A stretch of 64,000 bases of DNA, from assembly GCF_005885635.1 (NCBI RefSeq), contig NZ_VATY01000004.1:62001-126000 (forward strand), read 5' to 3'. Below, piece by piece: positions 33,639-42,559 of the stretch; positions within the stretch are counted from its first letter, which is position 1, and each line of letters starts with the position of its first letter. Position numbers and translations under genes: made by a program. The DNA comes from Maribacter algarum (ex Zhang et al. 2020) (GTDB lineage: Bacteria; Bacteroidota; Bacteroidia; Flavobacteriales; Flavobacteriaceae). The notes beneath the pieces were generated by a model. The model had not been told where the DNA came from and did not search any database. It worked only from the letters and a program-made list of their open reading frames with translations.

Positions 33639-35348
33639 ATGAATGCCATTTTAAGAACTGCCCATAGTTGGCTTACTGATTTTTTTGATGAAAATATTAG
33701 AAAGGAAGTTCAAAATCTAATTGATACAGACCCTGAAGAGTTGAAAGACCGTTTCTATAAAAACATGGAATTCGGTACAGGTGGAATGCGCGGAATGATG
33801 GGTGCTGGCACTAATCGCATTAACAAATACACTTTAGGAAAAAGTACTCAAGGCCTAAGTAATTATCTTAGAAAAACTTATACCGAAGAAGAAATAAAGG
33901 TCGTAATCGCCTATGATTGCAGACACAATAGTGATACGCTTGCCAGGACAGTAGCAGAGGTTTTTGCGGCTAACGGTATCAAAGTCTTTCTCTTTTCAGA
34001 ATTGCGTACTACTCCTGAACTGTCTTTTGCTGTGCGTCATTTAAATTGTCATGCGGGTATCGTTTTAACGGCCTCTCATAACCCTCCGGAATACAATGGA
34101 TATAAAGTATATTGGACGGATGGCGGACAAATCGTACCACCACAAGACGGGGAAATTATTTCGGAAATCAATTCGCTTTCTTTTGAGGACATTAATTTTT
34201 CTTCGGATGATAGTTTGATTCAAATTATCGACAAGGATGTTGATGAGGCTTTCATATCACAATCTGTTGAAAAAGGAAGTTTTGGTGCGGCTGGGAAAGA
34301 TGATTTTAAAATCGTTTTCACATCTTTACATGGCACCTCGATTACGGCTATTCCTGAAGTTTTAAAACGTGCTGGATACAACAATGTTACTGTAATTTCA
34401 GAGCAGGCAAAACCAGATGGTGCTTTTCCAACGGTAGTATCTCCAAACCCTGAGGAACCAGAGGCTTTATCAATGGCCGTAGCAAAAGCAGAAGAAATTG
34501 GTGCTGATATGGTAGTTGGCACTGACCCCGATAGTGATCGTTTGGGAATTGCCGTTCGTAACCTTTCAGGTAAGATGGAAATCGTAAACGGTAATCAAGC
34601 TATGGTTTTAATGACCAGGTTCCTCCTGGACAAACAAAAGGAAAAAGGTTTTGATGGAAATGAGTTTATAGCGACAACTATCGTTTCCACACCCATGATG
34701 GAAACGATGGCAAAGGCTTACGGGGTAGAATTCAAAACTGCTTTAACCGGATTTAAATGGATCGGTAAAATGATAAAGGACTTCCCACAATCCAAATTCG
34801 TGGGTGGCGGTGAAGAAAGTTTCGGTTATATGGTTGGTGATTTCGTTCGTGACAAGGATGCGGTTACTTCTACCCTACTCGCCTGTGAAATTGCGTCTCA
34901 GGCAAAAGCCAACGGAAGTTCTTTCTACAAAGATTTGATTGATTGTTATGTTGACTATGGATTTTACAAAGAACATCTAGTTGCCTTAACAAAAAAGGGC
35001 ATGAGCGGCGCAGAGGAAATTAAACAAATGTTGAAGGATTTCAAGGAGAACCCAGTGGATTCTGTTGCAGGTTCCAAAGTAAAATGGATTGAAGATTATA
35101 ATACTTCAATGGCGACAAATGTAATAACCGGAGAAGAAAAAACAATCGATTTACCAAAGTCCAATGTTTTAATTTACGAAACCGAGGATGGAACCCGAGT
35201 TGCCGCAAGACCTAGCGGAACAGAGCCTAAGGTTAAATTTTATATCACTACAAATGCTAGACTACAGAACGCTTCTGATTACAATAAGGTTAATGCACAA
35301 CTTGACACGAAGATTCAAACCATCCTTTCGGAACTCCAATTGAGTTAA
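33639..35348 (+). CDS. Alpha-D-phosphohexomutase (phosphoglucomutase/phosphomannomutase)
   Basis: A 569-residue mutase of the eukaryote-like PGM2 group. The phosphoserine loop is TASHNPPEYNGYKVYW (about residues 145-160, catalytic Ser in ASHNP). The metal loop is DPDSDRLGIAV, the sugar loop is GGEESFGYMVGDFVRDKDAV, and the phosphate-binding loop is RPSGTEPKVKFYI. It interconverts hexose 1- and 6-phosphates. It overlaps the exporter gene by one base (TAATG), so they are translated together. Confidence 0.93.
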   Translation: MNAILRTAHSWLTDFFDENIRKEVQNLIDTDPEELKDRFYKNMEFGTGGMRGMMGAGTNRINKYTLGKSTQGLSNYLRKTYTEEEIKVVIAYDCRHNSDTLARTVAEVFAANGIKVFLFSELRTTPELSFAVRHLNCHAGIVLTASHNPPEYNGYKVYWTDGGQIVPPQDGEIISEINSLSFEDINFSSDDSLIQIIDKDVDEAFISQSVEKGSFGAAGKDDFKIVFTSLHGTSITAIPEVLKRAGYNNVTVISEQAKPDGAFPTVVSPNPEEPEALSMAVAKAEEIGADMVVGTDPDSDRLGIAVRNLSGKMEIVNGNQAMVLMTRFLLDKQKEKGFDGNEFIATTIVSTPMMETMAKAYGVEFKTALTGFKWIGKMIKDFPQSKFVGGGEESFGYMVGDFVRDKDAVTSTLLACEIASQAKANGSSFYKDLIDCYVDYGFYKEHLVALTKKGMSGAEEIKQMLKDFKENPVDSVAGSKVKWIEDYNTSMATNVITGEEKTIDLPKSNVLIYETEDGTRVAARPSGTEPKVKFYITTNARLQNASDYNKVNAQLDTKIQTILSELQLS

Positions 35349-37171
35349 TGGACTATTTTAAAAAAATTCTACGCTTTGCGAAACCATATGCTAAGTACGG
35401 TTATCTGAATATCTTTTTTAATATTCTTTATGCGCTTTTCAGTGCATTGTCATTTGCTGCCTTGATTCCGATGTTGAATGTTTTGTTTGAAAAAGACAAA
35501 CCCGTAACTGAACTTCCTGTTTTTACTGGTATCGGTAATTCAATGGATTATATAGAGGGTTACCTCGGTTATCATGTTACCCAATATTCAGGAGGAGACA
35601 AAATGAAAGGTTTAGTTCTGGTAATAGGACTGATTTTAGTCCTATTCTTGCTTAAAAATCTTTTTAATTATCTAGCGATGTATTTTATCACCTTTCTTCG
35701 AAACGGTGTTTTAAAAGACATTCGGAATCAGATGTATGAGAAGATAACACAACTTCCCATTTCATATTATTCTGAAAAGCGAAAAGGAGATGTAATTGCT
35801 AGGATTACTTCTGATGTCTTGGAAATTCAACACTCTTTCCTTTCTATTTTGGAATTAATCGTGCGTGAACCCTTAACTATTCTTTTCACGATTCTCATCA
35901 TGTTTGGCATTAGTGGTAAGTTGACACTGTTCGTTTTTATTTTTATTCCTTTAGCTGGTGGAATCATTTCATGGATTGGAAAATCTCTAAAGAAACAATC
36001 AGACGATGTTCAATCAGAGCAAGGTCAATTCCTTTCTATTGTTGAGGAAACATTGGGCGGTTTGCGAGTAGTGAAGGCATTTAATGCTGAGTCGAAATTT
36101 TTCAAAACCTTTTCCAGTTCAACTAAACGTTTTTTTGATTTTAGCAATAAACTACTTAACCGTCAAAACTTAGCCTCACCCTCAGGTGAATTTCTAGGAA
36201 TCTTGGTCATAGGTGTTTTATTATGGTTTGGAGGCAAAATGGTTATCGTAGATAAAACGCTCGATGCTTCTCAATTCATTGCCTATATGGGATTAGCCTA
36301 TAACATTCTAACACCTGCAAAATCAATTAGTAAAGCTTCTTACGGGGTGAAAAAAGGAAACGCCGCAGCGGAACGTGTTTTGGAAATTCTAGAAACTATA
36401 AATCCGATTTCGGAAATTGAGAATGCCATAGACAAATCCGATTTTGATTCGGAAATAGAATTAAAAAACATCTCTTTCAAATATGAAGACGATTATGTTT
36501 TGAAGAACTTCAACCTGAAGGTACCAAAAGGCCATGCTGTGGCATTGGTCGGGCAGTCGGGCAGTGGCAAAAGTACGATTGCGAATCTAGCAACCCGTTT
36601 TTACGATGTAAACGATGGAACAATCGAAATTGATGGTATCAATATAAAAGACATGACGAAAAAATCCCTACGAGATCTTATGGGATTAGTCACGCAAGAT
36701 TCTATCCTCTTCAACGACACCGTTAAAAAAAATATCGGATTAGGAAAAGAGAACGCTTCTGAAGAAGAAATAATAGAAGCAGCAAAGATTGCCAATGCGC
36801 ACGAATTTATTTCTGAGTTGCCTGAAGGTTATGACACCAATATTGGTGATAGCGGCAATAAGTTAAGTGGTGGACAAAAACAACGTCTCTCTATTGCTAG
36901 AGCGGTTTTGAAGAATCCCCCGATAATGATTTTAGACGAAGCTACTTCCGCCTTAGACACTGAAAGTGAGCGTTTAGTACAAGATGCTTTGGAGAAGATG
37001 ATGTTGAACAGAACATCAATTGTGATTGCCCATCGTCTGTCCACCATTCAGAATGCAAATACCATTGTTGTACTTCAAAAAGGAGTGATTGTTGAGCAAG
37101 GTTCTCACGAGGAGCTACTTGCAAAGAATGGCACCTATAGAAAACTGGTGGAGATGCAATCTCTAGGTTAA
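35348..37171 (+). CDS. ABC exporter, MsbA-like (fused permease and ATPase)
   Basis: A 607-residue half-transporter: six transmembrane helices in residues 1-330, then the ATPase with Walker A GQSGSGKST (about 400), Q-loop VTQDSILFNDT, signature LSGGQKQR and Walker B IMILDEATSALDTESE. It should work as a homodimer to flip a lipid or lipid-linked glycan. The one-base overlap with the mutase gene and the nearby GT2 enzyme suggest a role in envelope assembly. Alternative: a multidrug exporter. Confidence 0.92.
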   Translation: MDYFKKILRFAKPYAKYGYLNIFFNILYALFSALSFAALIPMLNVLFEKDKPVTELPVFTGIGNSMDYIEGYLGYHVTQYSGGDKMKGLVLVIGLILVLFLLKNLFNYLAMYFITFLRNGVLKDIRNQMYEKITQLPISYYSEKRKGDVIARITSDVLEIQHSFLSILELIVREPLTILFTILIMFGISGKLTLFVFIFIPLAGGIISWIGKSLKKQSDDVQSEQGQFLSIVEETLGGLRVVKAFNAESKFFKTFSSSTKRFFDFSNKLLNRQNLASPSGEFLGILVIGVLLWFGGKMVIVDKTLDASQFIAYMGLAYNILTPAKSISKASYGVKKGNAAAERVLEILETINPISEIENAIDKSDFDSEIELKNISFKYEDDYVLKNFNLKVPKGHAVALVGQSGSGKSTIANLATRFYDVNDGTIEIDGINIKDMTKKSLRDLMGLVTQDSILFNDTVKKNIGLGKENASEEEIIEAAKIANAHEFISELPEGYDTNIGDSGNKLSGGQKQRLSIARAVLKNPPIMILDEATSALDTESERLVQDALEKMMLNRTSIVIAHRLSTIQNANTIVVLQKGVIVEQGSHEELLAKNGTYRKLVEMQSLG

Positions 37172-37313
37172 ATACAAAGTAAGAAGTACGAGGTTTCCAT
37201 TCCTAAACTATTTTTGTCAAAAAAACTTAAAGGTCGAAGGAAACGCATTTGCAAAGGTATCTTCTGACTTATTTATTTCGTATTTCGTTTTCGTATTTCG
37301 AACCTATCAAATT

Positions 37314-37337
37314 AAACCTTTTAGTAACTTTAGAGTC
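37314..37337 (+). promoter_or_regulatory. ECF-type promoter of the sigma 2 operon
   Basis: AAAC, 16 bp, AGTC: the AAC-N16-NGTC form, ending 27 bp before the sigma 2 start. The same spacing and nearly the same spacer occur before the sulfatase gene (43938-43961). Self-activation is inferred. Confidence 0.5.
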
Positions 37338-37364
37338 AAAGCTAAGAACTCAAACTAACAATTT

Positions 37365-37907
37365 TTGATAGCTGAAGCCGATTTAGTAAATCAGTTAAAA
37401 GACCCGAATGCCCAATCAAAGGCTTTTGAGGTGTTGGTGAACACCTATAAACAAAGGCTTTATTGGCATATTCGAAGGATTGTATTGAATCATGATGATG
37501 CTGACGATGTGTTACAAAACACATTTATTAAGGTATACCGGAATATTGAAGGATTCAAAGGAGATAGTAAATTATATTCTTGGATGTATCGCATTGCAAC
37601 CAATGAAGCGTTAAGTTTTTTAAAGGCCAAATCAAAGAAGCAAGGCATCGGAAATGAGGAATTACAAAACCAGCTATTAGATAATTTGCAAGCAGATGTG
37701 TATTTTGAAGGCGATGAAATACAATTAAAACTGCAAAAGGCTATTGCAACTTTGCCTGAGAAGCAGAAATTGATTTTTAATATGAAGTATTTTCAAGAAT
37801 TGAAATATGAAGAGATATCTGAAATTCTGGAAACCTCGGTCGGGGGATTGAAAGCTTCGTATCATCTTGCAACAAAGAAAATTGAAGCGTATTTGAAAGA
37901 CGATTAA
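37365..37907 (+). CDS. ECF-family RNA polymerase sigma factor (sigma 2)
   Basis: 180 residues, with region 2 (YWHIRRIVLNHDDADDVLQN, FKGDSKLYSWMYRIATNEAL) and region 4 (LPEKQKLIFNMKYFQELKYE, ILETSVGGLKASYHLATKKI). The start is TTG, as no in-frame ATG lies nearby. The next genes encode a single-pass protein and a small Spy-like secreted protein. These two look like a regulator and a stress sensor for this sigma factor. It is one of three ECF genes in the window. Confidence 0.92.
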   Translation: MIAEADLVNQLKDPNAQSKAFEVLVNTYKQRLYWHIRRIVLNHDDADDVLQNTFIKVYRNIEGFKGDSKLYSWMYRIATNEALSFLKAKSKKQGIGNEELQNQLLDNLQADVYFEGDEIQLKLQKAIATLPEKQKLIFNMKYFQELKYEEISEILETSVGGLKASYHLATKKIEAYLKDD

Positions 37908-37940
37908 ACCTTTTAAAGTATTGACAGTCAAATAAAAGTA

Positions 37941-38453
37941 ATGAAAGCGTCAAATAAAAATAATCCATTCAAAACACCTGAAGGTTACTTCGAGAACTTC
38001 ACAGACGGGCTCATGGATAAATTGAACGAAGAAAAGTTCAACTTGCCCAAAGAAGATGGTTTTGTCGTTCCTGAGCATTATTTAGAGGGATTACATAAAA
38101 ACATTCAGGAAAAACTGAATTCTGAAGAAACTAAAGTAGTTCAACTAAATCCGTACAGAAAGTATTATTTAACCGCAGCTTCAATAGCAGCCATTATTTT
38201 AATTTTCTTTGGATTCAATTGGAACACTCCAGGAGAAATTACCTTTGAAGATTTAGCAAGTACGGACATTGAGAATTACTTTGAATCCAATGAATTAGGG
38301 TTGACCACCTATGAGATTGCAGAATTACTGCCTGTAGATGAATTGGAAATCAACGATATATTAGAAAATCAATTCAATGAAGAAAACGTTATCGATTATT
38401 TAAATGATAACATAGATGATATCGAAGACCTAAACCTTGAAGATTATGAATAA
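37941..38453 (+). CDS. Putative anti-sigma-type membrane protein of the sigma 2 operon
   Basis: 170 residues: a cytoplasmic N-terminus with two repeats of a P-E-x-Y/H-x-x-x-L/F motif (FKTPEGYFENF and VVPEHYLEGL), one transmembrane helix at about 73-91 (YYLTAASIAAIILIFFGF), and an acidic periplasmic tail full of Asp/Glu/Asn. The gene follows the sigma gene by 33 bp and overlaps the next one by 8 bp. An anti-sigma role is inferred from gene order and topology, not from a known domain. Confidence 0.65.
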   Translation: MKASNKNNPFKTPEGYFENFTDGLMDKLNEEKFNLPKEDGFVVPEHYLEGLHKNIQEKLNSEETKVVQLNPYRKYYLTAASIAAIILIFFGFNWNTPGEITFEDLASTDIENYFESNELGLTTYEIAELLPVDELEINDILENQFNEENVIDYLNDNIDDIEDLNLEDYE

Positions 38454-38901
38454 AAAAATACTCATACTGATAGCCTTTTTGGCGTTGACGGCTAATTTTT
38501 ATGGCCAACGACGACCAGACCGTGAGAAGATTAAATCGCTCAAAGTAGCTTTCTTCACGGAAAGATTAAGCTTAACCAGTCAAGAAGCGCAAGACTTTTG
38601 GCCCATATACAATGAATATGAGAACAAAAGAGAAGCCCTAAGAAAAAAAGAAAGAACTGAGATTCGAAGTAAAATAAAAAATGCTGACGGACTTTCTGAA
38701 AAAGATGCGGAAAAACTGTTGGAACAATACATCAGTTTCGAAGACGAGGAAGAAGTTTTAGATAAAACATTTTTAAATGATGTAAGCAAAGTTATTTCGG
38801 CAAAAAAAACACTTCTGCTTTTGCGAGCTGAGGAAGAATTCAAAAGAAGATTGATTAAGCAATATCGGGAGAGGCGTCAAGGCGGCGGCGGGTTTAGATA
38901 A
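38446..38901 (+). CDS. Small secreted Spy/CpxP-like protein
   Basis: A 151-residue exported protein with signal MNKKILILIAFLALTANFYG. The mature chain is basic and helical, with AFFTERLSLTSQEAQDFWPI, a variant of the LTxxQ motif found in Spy/CpxP and CnrX-type sensors, and a long charged coiled region. I start at the ATG that overlaps the previous stop; a TTG 9 bp upstream is the alternative. It is probably a periplasmic stress or metal sensor feeding the sigma 2 system. Confidence 0.75.
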   Translation: MNKKILILIAFLALTANFYGQRRPDREKIKSLKVAFFTERLSLTSQEAQDFWPIYNEYENKREALRKKERTEIRSKIKNADGLSEKDAEKLLEQYISFEDEEEVLDKTFLNDVSKVISAKKTLLLLRAEEEFKRRLIKQYRERRQGGGGFR

Positions 38902-38926
38902 CATCCAAAATTCGATGAAATACATA

Positions 38927-38952
38927 AAAAAGAGGCTTTTTAGCCTCTTTTT
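38927..38952 (+). terminator. Terminator of the sigma 2 operon
   Basis: AAAAAGAGGCT / AGCCTCTTTTT, an 11-bp perfect stem with a TTTT loop. Confidence 0.85.
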
Positions 38953-39011
38953 CTATTAAACCTTGTGCAGAACTCATAGTCAAAATAGTATAACCCTTAA
39001 ATTTTAAACCT

Positions 39012-39365
39012 ATGAAAAATTTAAAATTAGTATTCGTTCTTATGTTGATGTTTGGAATAGTATCATCTGCTACTGCTCAGCGAAAAGTCGTAAAAGTATA
39101 TCCGAAACATGGTACGGTTGTGACCAAGATTCACAAACCAAAAGTCGTAGTACATAATACAGTAAACTTTCGTTTCGCTGATGGAGTTTGGTACAAGCCA
39201 AGAGGTAACAAATTTGTTGTTTGTGCTGCCCCTGTGGGAATCCAAATAAGACATTTACCAAGAGGAAACAAAGTGGTAAAACTTAGAAACGGAAGAAAAG
39301 TTTACAAATACAAAGGTATTTGGTATAAAAAACAAGGGCGAGGTTATGTTGTCGTAAATGTATAA
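39012..39365 (+). CDS. Small secreted basic protein, DUF6515-like
   Basis: 117 residues with signal MKNLKLVFVLMLMFGIVSSA-TAQ. The mature part is very basic and aromatic: two similar strands (GVWYKPRGNKFVVCAAPVGI and GIWYKKQGRGYVVVNV) frame the segment RHLPRGNKVVKLRNGRKVYK. The P-V-G-I-x-x-R-x-L-P motif recalls DUF6515, a Bacteroidota family with no known role. It has one Cys. It is a single gene between two terminators. Confidence 0.72.
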   Translation: MKNLKLVFVLMLMFGIVSSATAQRKVVKVYPKHGTVVTKIHKPKVVVHNTVNFRFADGVWYKPRGNKFVVCAAPVGIQIRHLPRGNKVVKLRNGRKVYKYKGIWYKKQGRGYVVVNV

Positions 39366-39382
39366 GCCATATCCAAAATATC

Positions 39383-39412
39383 AAAAAGGGAAGCGTAATT
39401 GCTTCCTTTTTT
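39383..39412. terminator. Bidirectional terminator
   Basis: AAAAAGG(G)AAGC / GCTTCCTTTTT with a single bulged G and a 6-nt loop, between two convergent genes (ends at 39365 and 39411). Confidence 0.8.
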
Positions 39413-40436
39413 ACTTAAAGACAAGTTTCGCTATTCTGTTTTTTCCAGCAGCATAAGCAATAGAATCATTTAAAAATCGGATGGTGTAGAACGATTCATC
39501 TGAAAGTTGTTTCCAAGAATCTCCTTGGTCACTTGAATACGATATTCCGGTAAAACCTACAGCAACAATTTCTTTACCGCTAGTATTAGGAACGAATTGG
39601 ACGCAGCTTTTGTATGGTGGGTTTTGTCCATCAGCAATAAGTTCCCATGTTTTTCCACCATCGAAAGTCATTGCCTTGTTTGCACTATTCCCATCGGGAT
39701 TGGTATAATCGCCTCCTATGGCTATTCCTAAATCCTCATCCCAGAAATCGATGGAATAAATACCTTCTGCCTCGCCTTGATTTAAAATAGGAGTCTCAAA
39801 AGCTTCCCAAGTATTTCCTTTATCGGGAGAAAATAAGATACGCTTCGTCGTTGCAATCCAAGTTTTGTTGCCAATAGTTTTGATATTGGTATCACTCGCT
39901 GCGAAAGCACCTTCGCCTTCAATCATTTTCGGGAGTACATTACAAGATAGCTTGTTCCAGGTATTCCCGCCATCTCGAGTAATTATAATGGAAATACAGC
40001 CGTCTAGGGTATCTCCGACTGCGATTCCTTCTTGGTCATCCCAAAAAGTCATGGCATCGTAGAATACACCATCGCCTTCTTCCATATATACTAAGTCCAT
40101 AGTCCCTCCATTGCCTGTTTTATAGAGCAATGCAGGGTTTCCCACTGAAAGCATAAAAAAGTCCGTTGAAGAATGTGTGATGGCCCTGAACTCAGGAATA
40201 CTAGTTTGGTATTTTTGAATTCCTTCCATAATCTTACCCGTCTTTAAATCGATATTGCCAAAAGTTCCTTTATTTGCGGCATATCTCAAGGTATTCCCAA
40301 CAATATCAATCGCTCGAATACTCAACGTATCTTCATAAATGGGTTCAATTTCTACTGAAGTAAATGGAAGTCTGCTCTCTTTTTCCATACAAGAGAATAC
40401 AGCGGTAAAAATTAGAAGTAATAAGAGTTTGCGCAT
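39411..40436 (-). CDS. Asp-box (BNR/YCF48-like) beta-propeller lipoprotein
   Basis: A 341-residue lipoprotein (LIFTAVFSC, Cys about 16) with four or more Asp-box repeats of type SxDxGxTW: ITRDGGNTWNKL, FSPDKGNTWEAF, MTFDGGKTWELI and YSSDQGDSWKQL. Such propellers resemble YCF48/Hcf136 and sialidase-like folds. It is the last gene of the long envelope array, 21 bp after a SCO gene. I start at MRKLL, the natural signal peptide, rather than five codons upstream. It may bind a cofactor-bearing or metal protein; the function is unknown. Confidence 0.82.
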   Translation of the reverse strand: MRKLLLLLIFTAVFSCMEKESRLPFTSVEIEPIYEDTLSIRAIDIVGNTLRYAANKGTFGNIDLKTGKIMEGIQKYQTSIPEFRAITHSSTDFFMLSVGNPALLYKTGNGGTMDLVYMEEGDGVFYDAMTFWDDQEGIAVGDTLDGCISIIITRDGGNTWNKLSCNVLPKMIEGEGAFAASDTNIKTIGNKTWIATTKRILFSPDKGNTWEAFETPILNQGEAEGIYSIDFWDEDLGIAIGGDYTNPDGNSANKAMTFDGGKTWELIADGQNPPYKSCVQFVPNTSGKEIVAVGFTGISYSSDQGDSWKQLSDESFYTIRFLNDSIAYAAGKNRIAKLVFK

Positions 40437-40457
40437 ACTCAAAAGTAGCACAAAAAA

Positions 40458-41120
40458 TCAGAGCTCTTTTTTAAGAATCTCAATATGTCGCATCAAACGC
40501 TTTACTTCTAGAGGCAGTGTACCGTTATAAACACCTCTAATATATCCTTGTTTATCTACCAAAATAAAGTTTTCGGTATGAATAAAATTAGAAGGCTTTT
40601 GGGTTTTTGTAAAATCTTCATCTGCAAAATATCCGTTTCGCGCAATATCATAAATTGCCTCGGTATCACCTGTGACCAAATGCCACTGTGGTAGTTTTAC
40701 ACCATTTTGTTTGGCATATACGTTCAATTTATCCACGGTATCGTTCCAAGGCATCACAGAATGCGATAAAAGCTTGATATCTGGGTCGTCTTGATATGCC
40801 GCTTGAAGCATCCCCATATTCTTTGTGAGTTTGGGACAGATACCTGGGCAAATCGTAAAGAAGAAATCTGCCACATATATCTTACCCACAAAAGTTTCGT
40901 TGTTAACTAGCTCTCCATTCTGATTACGAAAAGAAAACTCTGGAATCTTGTGATTTCCTTTATCCCATTCAGGAGTGAAAATAGCGGAATTGAAATACGG
41001 CAATGTAGTCGCACTTTCCTTGTTATTAGTAACTAAGTCACTCTTATTCTTATCCACCTCAACACAAGAAACAAGCTGAAGTAAAATGGCAATCAAGAAG
41101 GCATACTTATTCCAGTTCAT
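40458..41120 (-). CDS. SCO-family thioredoxin-fold lipoprotein (copy A)
   Basis: A 220-residue SCO1/SenC protein on a lipoprotein anchor (LQLVSC, Cys19). The copper ligands of the family are intact: Cys91 and Cys95 in TICPGICPK and His181 in FIHTENFILVD. SCO proteins bind Cu and help metallate cytochrome oxidase CuA or act as thiol-redox factors. Here no oxidase gene is near; instead the gene overlaps the MORN gene by 14 bp in a YHYH-MORN-SCO cassette. The copy from 44019 is a paralog. Confidence 0.9.
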   Translation of the reverse strand: MNWNKYAFLIAILLQLVSCVEVDKNKSDLVTNNKESATTLPYFNSAIFTPEWDKGNHKIPEFSFRNQNGELVNNETFVGKIYVADFFFTICPGICPKLTKNMGMLQAAYQDDPDIKLLSHSVMPWNDTVDKLNVYAKQNGVKLPQWHLVTGDTEAIYDIARNGYFADEDFTKTQKPSNFIHTENFILVDKQGYIRGVYNGTLPLEVKRLMRHIEILKKEL

Positions 41121-41667
41121 TTGAATCTACGTTTACCGTGTAACATTTCTTTAGACCAATCAGACCAAATCGTTCTCCATTCTTAACCTCGTAATTTGCT
41201 CTTATTTTTCCGTTATCGGTCCACATACGTTGACTTCCTGTCTCTTTTCCTTTGGAGTAATTAAAGTCTCGTACGAGTTGTCCGTTTTGGTACCATTCTT
41301 TCCTATTCCCTTCGTACTCCCCTTTCTCGTTGAAGTGATAGTCGAATTTTTTGCTTCCATCTTCCCACCAACCTAAATGATTGCCAACTTTTACACCTTT
41401 AGAATACAAACGATGCTGTGCAAGTTCTCCATTCGGATACCATTGCTTTTCGTATCCATCTTTACGTCCTTCTTTATACTCTAATTTCATTTTGAAGGAT
41501 GAAGGGTTGTACATACTGACGAGTTCCCCTGTAAAGGGTTCACCTTGATACTCCAAGACACCATTGTTCAGTTGGAGTTCGTTACTGGATTTATCAACAG
41601 CCAAAAGCTCACTTTCACAAGAAAGAAGGCAAAGAGAGGAACATAGGATGAAAACAAAAATTCGCAT
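41107..41667 (-). CDS. MORN-repeat lipoprotein, YwqK-like (copy A)
   Basis: A 186-residue lipoprotein (SLCLLSC, Cys17) with about six MORN-2 repeats, for example EYKEGRKDGYEKQWYPNGEL, NEKGEYEGNRKEWYQNGQLV and SKGKETGSQRMWTDNGKI. A Cys-Tyr pair near the end (LKKCYTV) is shared with its paralog from 44689. Databases often label this family YwqK antitoxin; the lipobox and cassette make a toxin-antitoxin role here unlikely. It lies 4 bp after the YHYH gene and overlaps the SCO gene. Confidence 0.85.
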   Translation of the reverse strand: MRIFVFILCSSLCLLSCESELLAVDKSSNELQLNNGVLEYQGEPFTGELVSMYNPSSFKMKLEYKEGRKDGYEKQWYPNGELAQHRLYSKGVKVGNHLGWWEDGSKKFDYHFNEKGEYEGNRKEWYQNGQLVRDFNYSKGKETGSQRMWTDNGKIRANYEVKNGERFGLIGLKKCYTVNVDSNELE

Positions 41668-41671
41668 GTAT

Positions 41672-42484
41672 TTACATACTTACATTCCCTGGTGTACCAT
41701 AATAACCATTCCCGTTCAAATAAGGGTCGGCATCGGTAATGTGATAGTGGTAAATACCATCGGGAAATTCTGTAGTAGCAGAAGTATGTCCGTGAAAATC
41801 ATCTAAATCAGCATTTGTGATTTCAGCACCATTCTCCATGGGGCCATAAACCGGAAAACCATCGGAAAGTAATCCTAAGAACGCATCGGCTCCATATTCC
41901 CCAGTGAGAAAAGTAGGTTCGATATGGTAGTGGTAAGTACCAGCATTTTGTGGATGCCCTAAATATTGGTCAAAAGAATTTATCTCACTCGTTAAAGGCT
42001 GATTGTTAGGGCCGGCATATTGATTAAAAAATACAATCCCGTTTCTAGAAATACCTATAGGACCGAGTCCTGTTTCTTCATTGGTACTTGCAGCACTAGG
42101 AGCTAAAGGAATCGTAAAAACAATATTCTGTTCAGATATCCGATTCGGATTCAAATTAAAAGAACTATTATCACCGTTGTAGGCCTCATAAAGTTCGTGC
42201 GAAGTATCCCAATACGGGCTCTTGTGATTCGGAAGGTCCGTGGTGGTGAAGATTACATTACCTCCGCTCACTTCGTAAGACAAGTCAGTTCCGTCGAATA
42301 AACTTAAAACAGGAGTGATATCATAAGAAGTCTCATCGGTAACATCATCGTCAGCATCCTGGTCTTCTCCTTGTGTAATTTCTGTAGTAGGCGTATCATT
42401 ATCATCTGATGAACACGAACTGATGCTAAAACTTAAAAAGACTACACTTAAGATAAAGTGGAAAATTGATTTTAAACTTTTCAT
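41672..42484 (-). CDS. YHYH-domain lipoprotein (copy A)
   Basis: A 270-residue lipoprotein (SFSISSC, Cys24) with a low-complexity acidic linker (DQDADDDVTD). The YHYH domain shows the motif twice (residues 184-187 and 245-248) and extra His at 177, 231 and 233 (HGH). The sequence between, GADAFLGLLSDGFPVYGPM, is typical of the family. Clustered His suggests a metal site, but no function is established for YHYH. It opens the second YHYH-MORN-SCO cassette. Confidence 0.88.
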   Translation of the reverse strand: MKSLKSIFHFILSVVFLSFSISSCSSDDNDTPTTEITQGEDQDADDDVTDETSYDITPVLSLFDGTDLSYEVSGGNVIFTTTDLPNHKSPYWDTSHELYEAYNGDNSSFNLNPNRISEQNIVFTIPLAPSAASTNEETGLGPIGISRNGIVFFNQYAGPNNQPLTSEINSFDQYLGHPQNAGTYHYHIEPTFLTGEYGADAFLGLLSDGFPVYGPMENGAEITNADLDDFHGHTSATTEFPDGIYHYHITDADPYLNGNGYYGTPGNVSM

Positions 42485-42559
42485 ACAATTTGTTTTAATG
42501 TTTTGTAATTATAAGATTTAGGACTAAAAAACAATCAAGCCCAAAAAGACGATTTGTAA

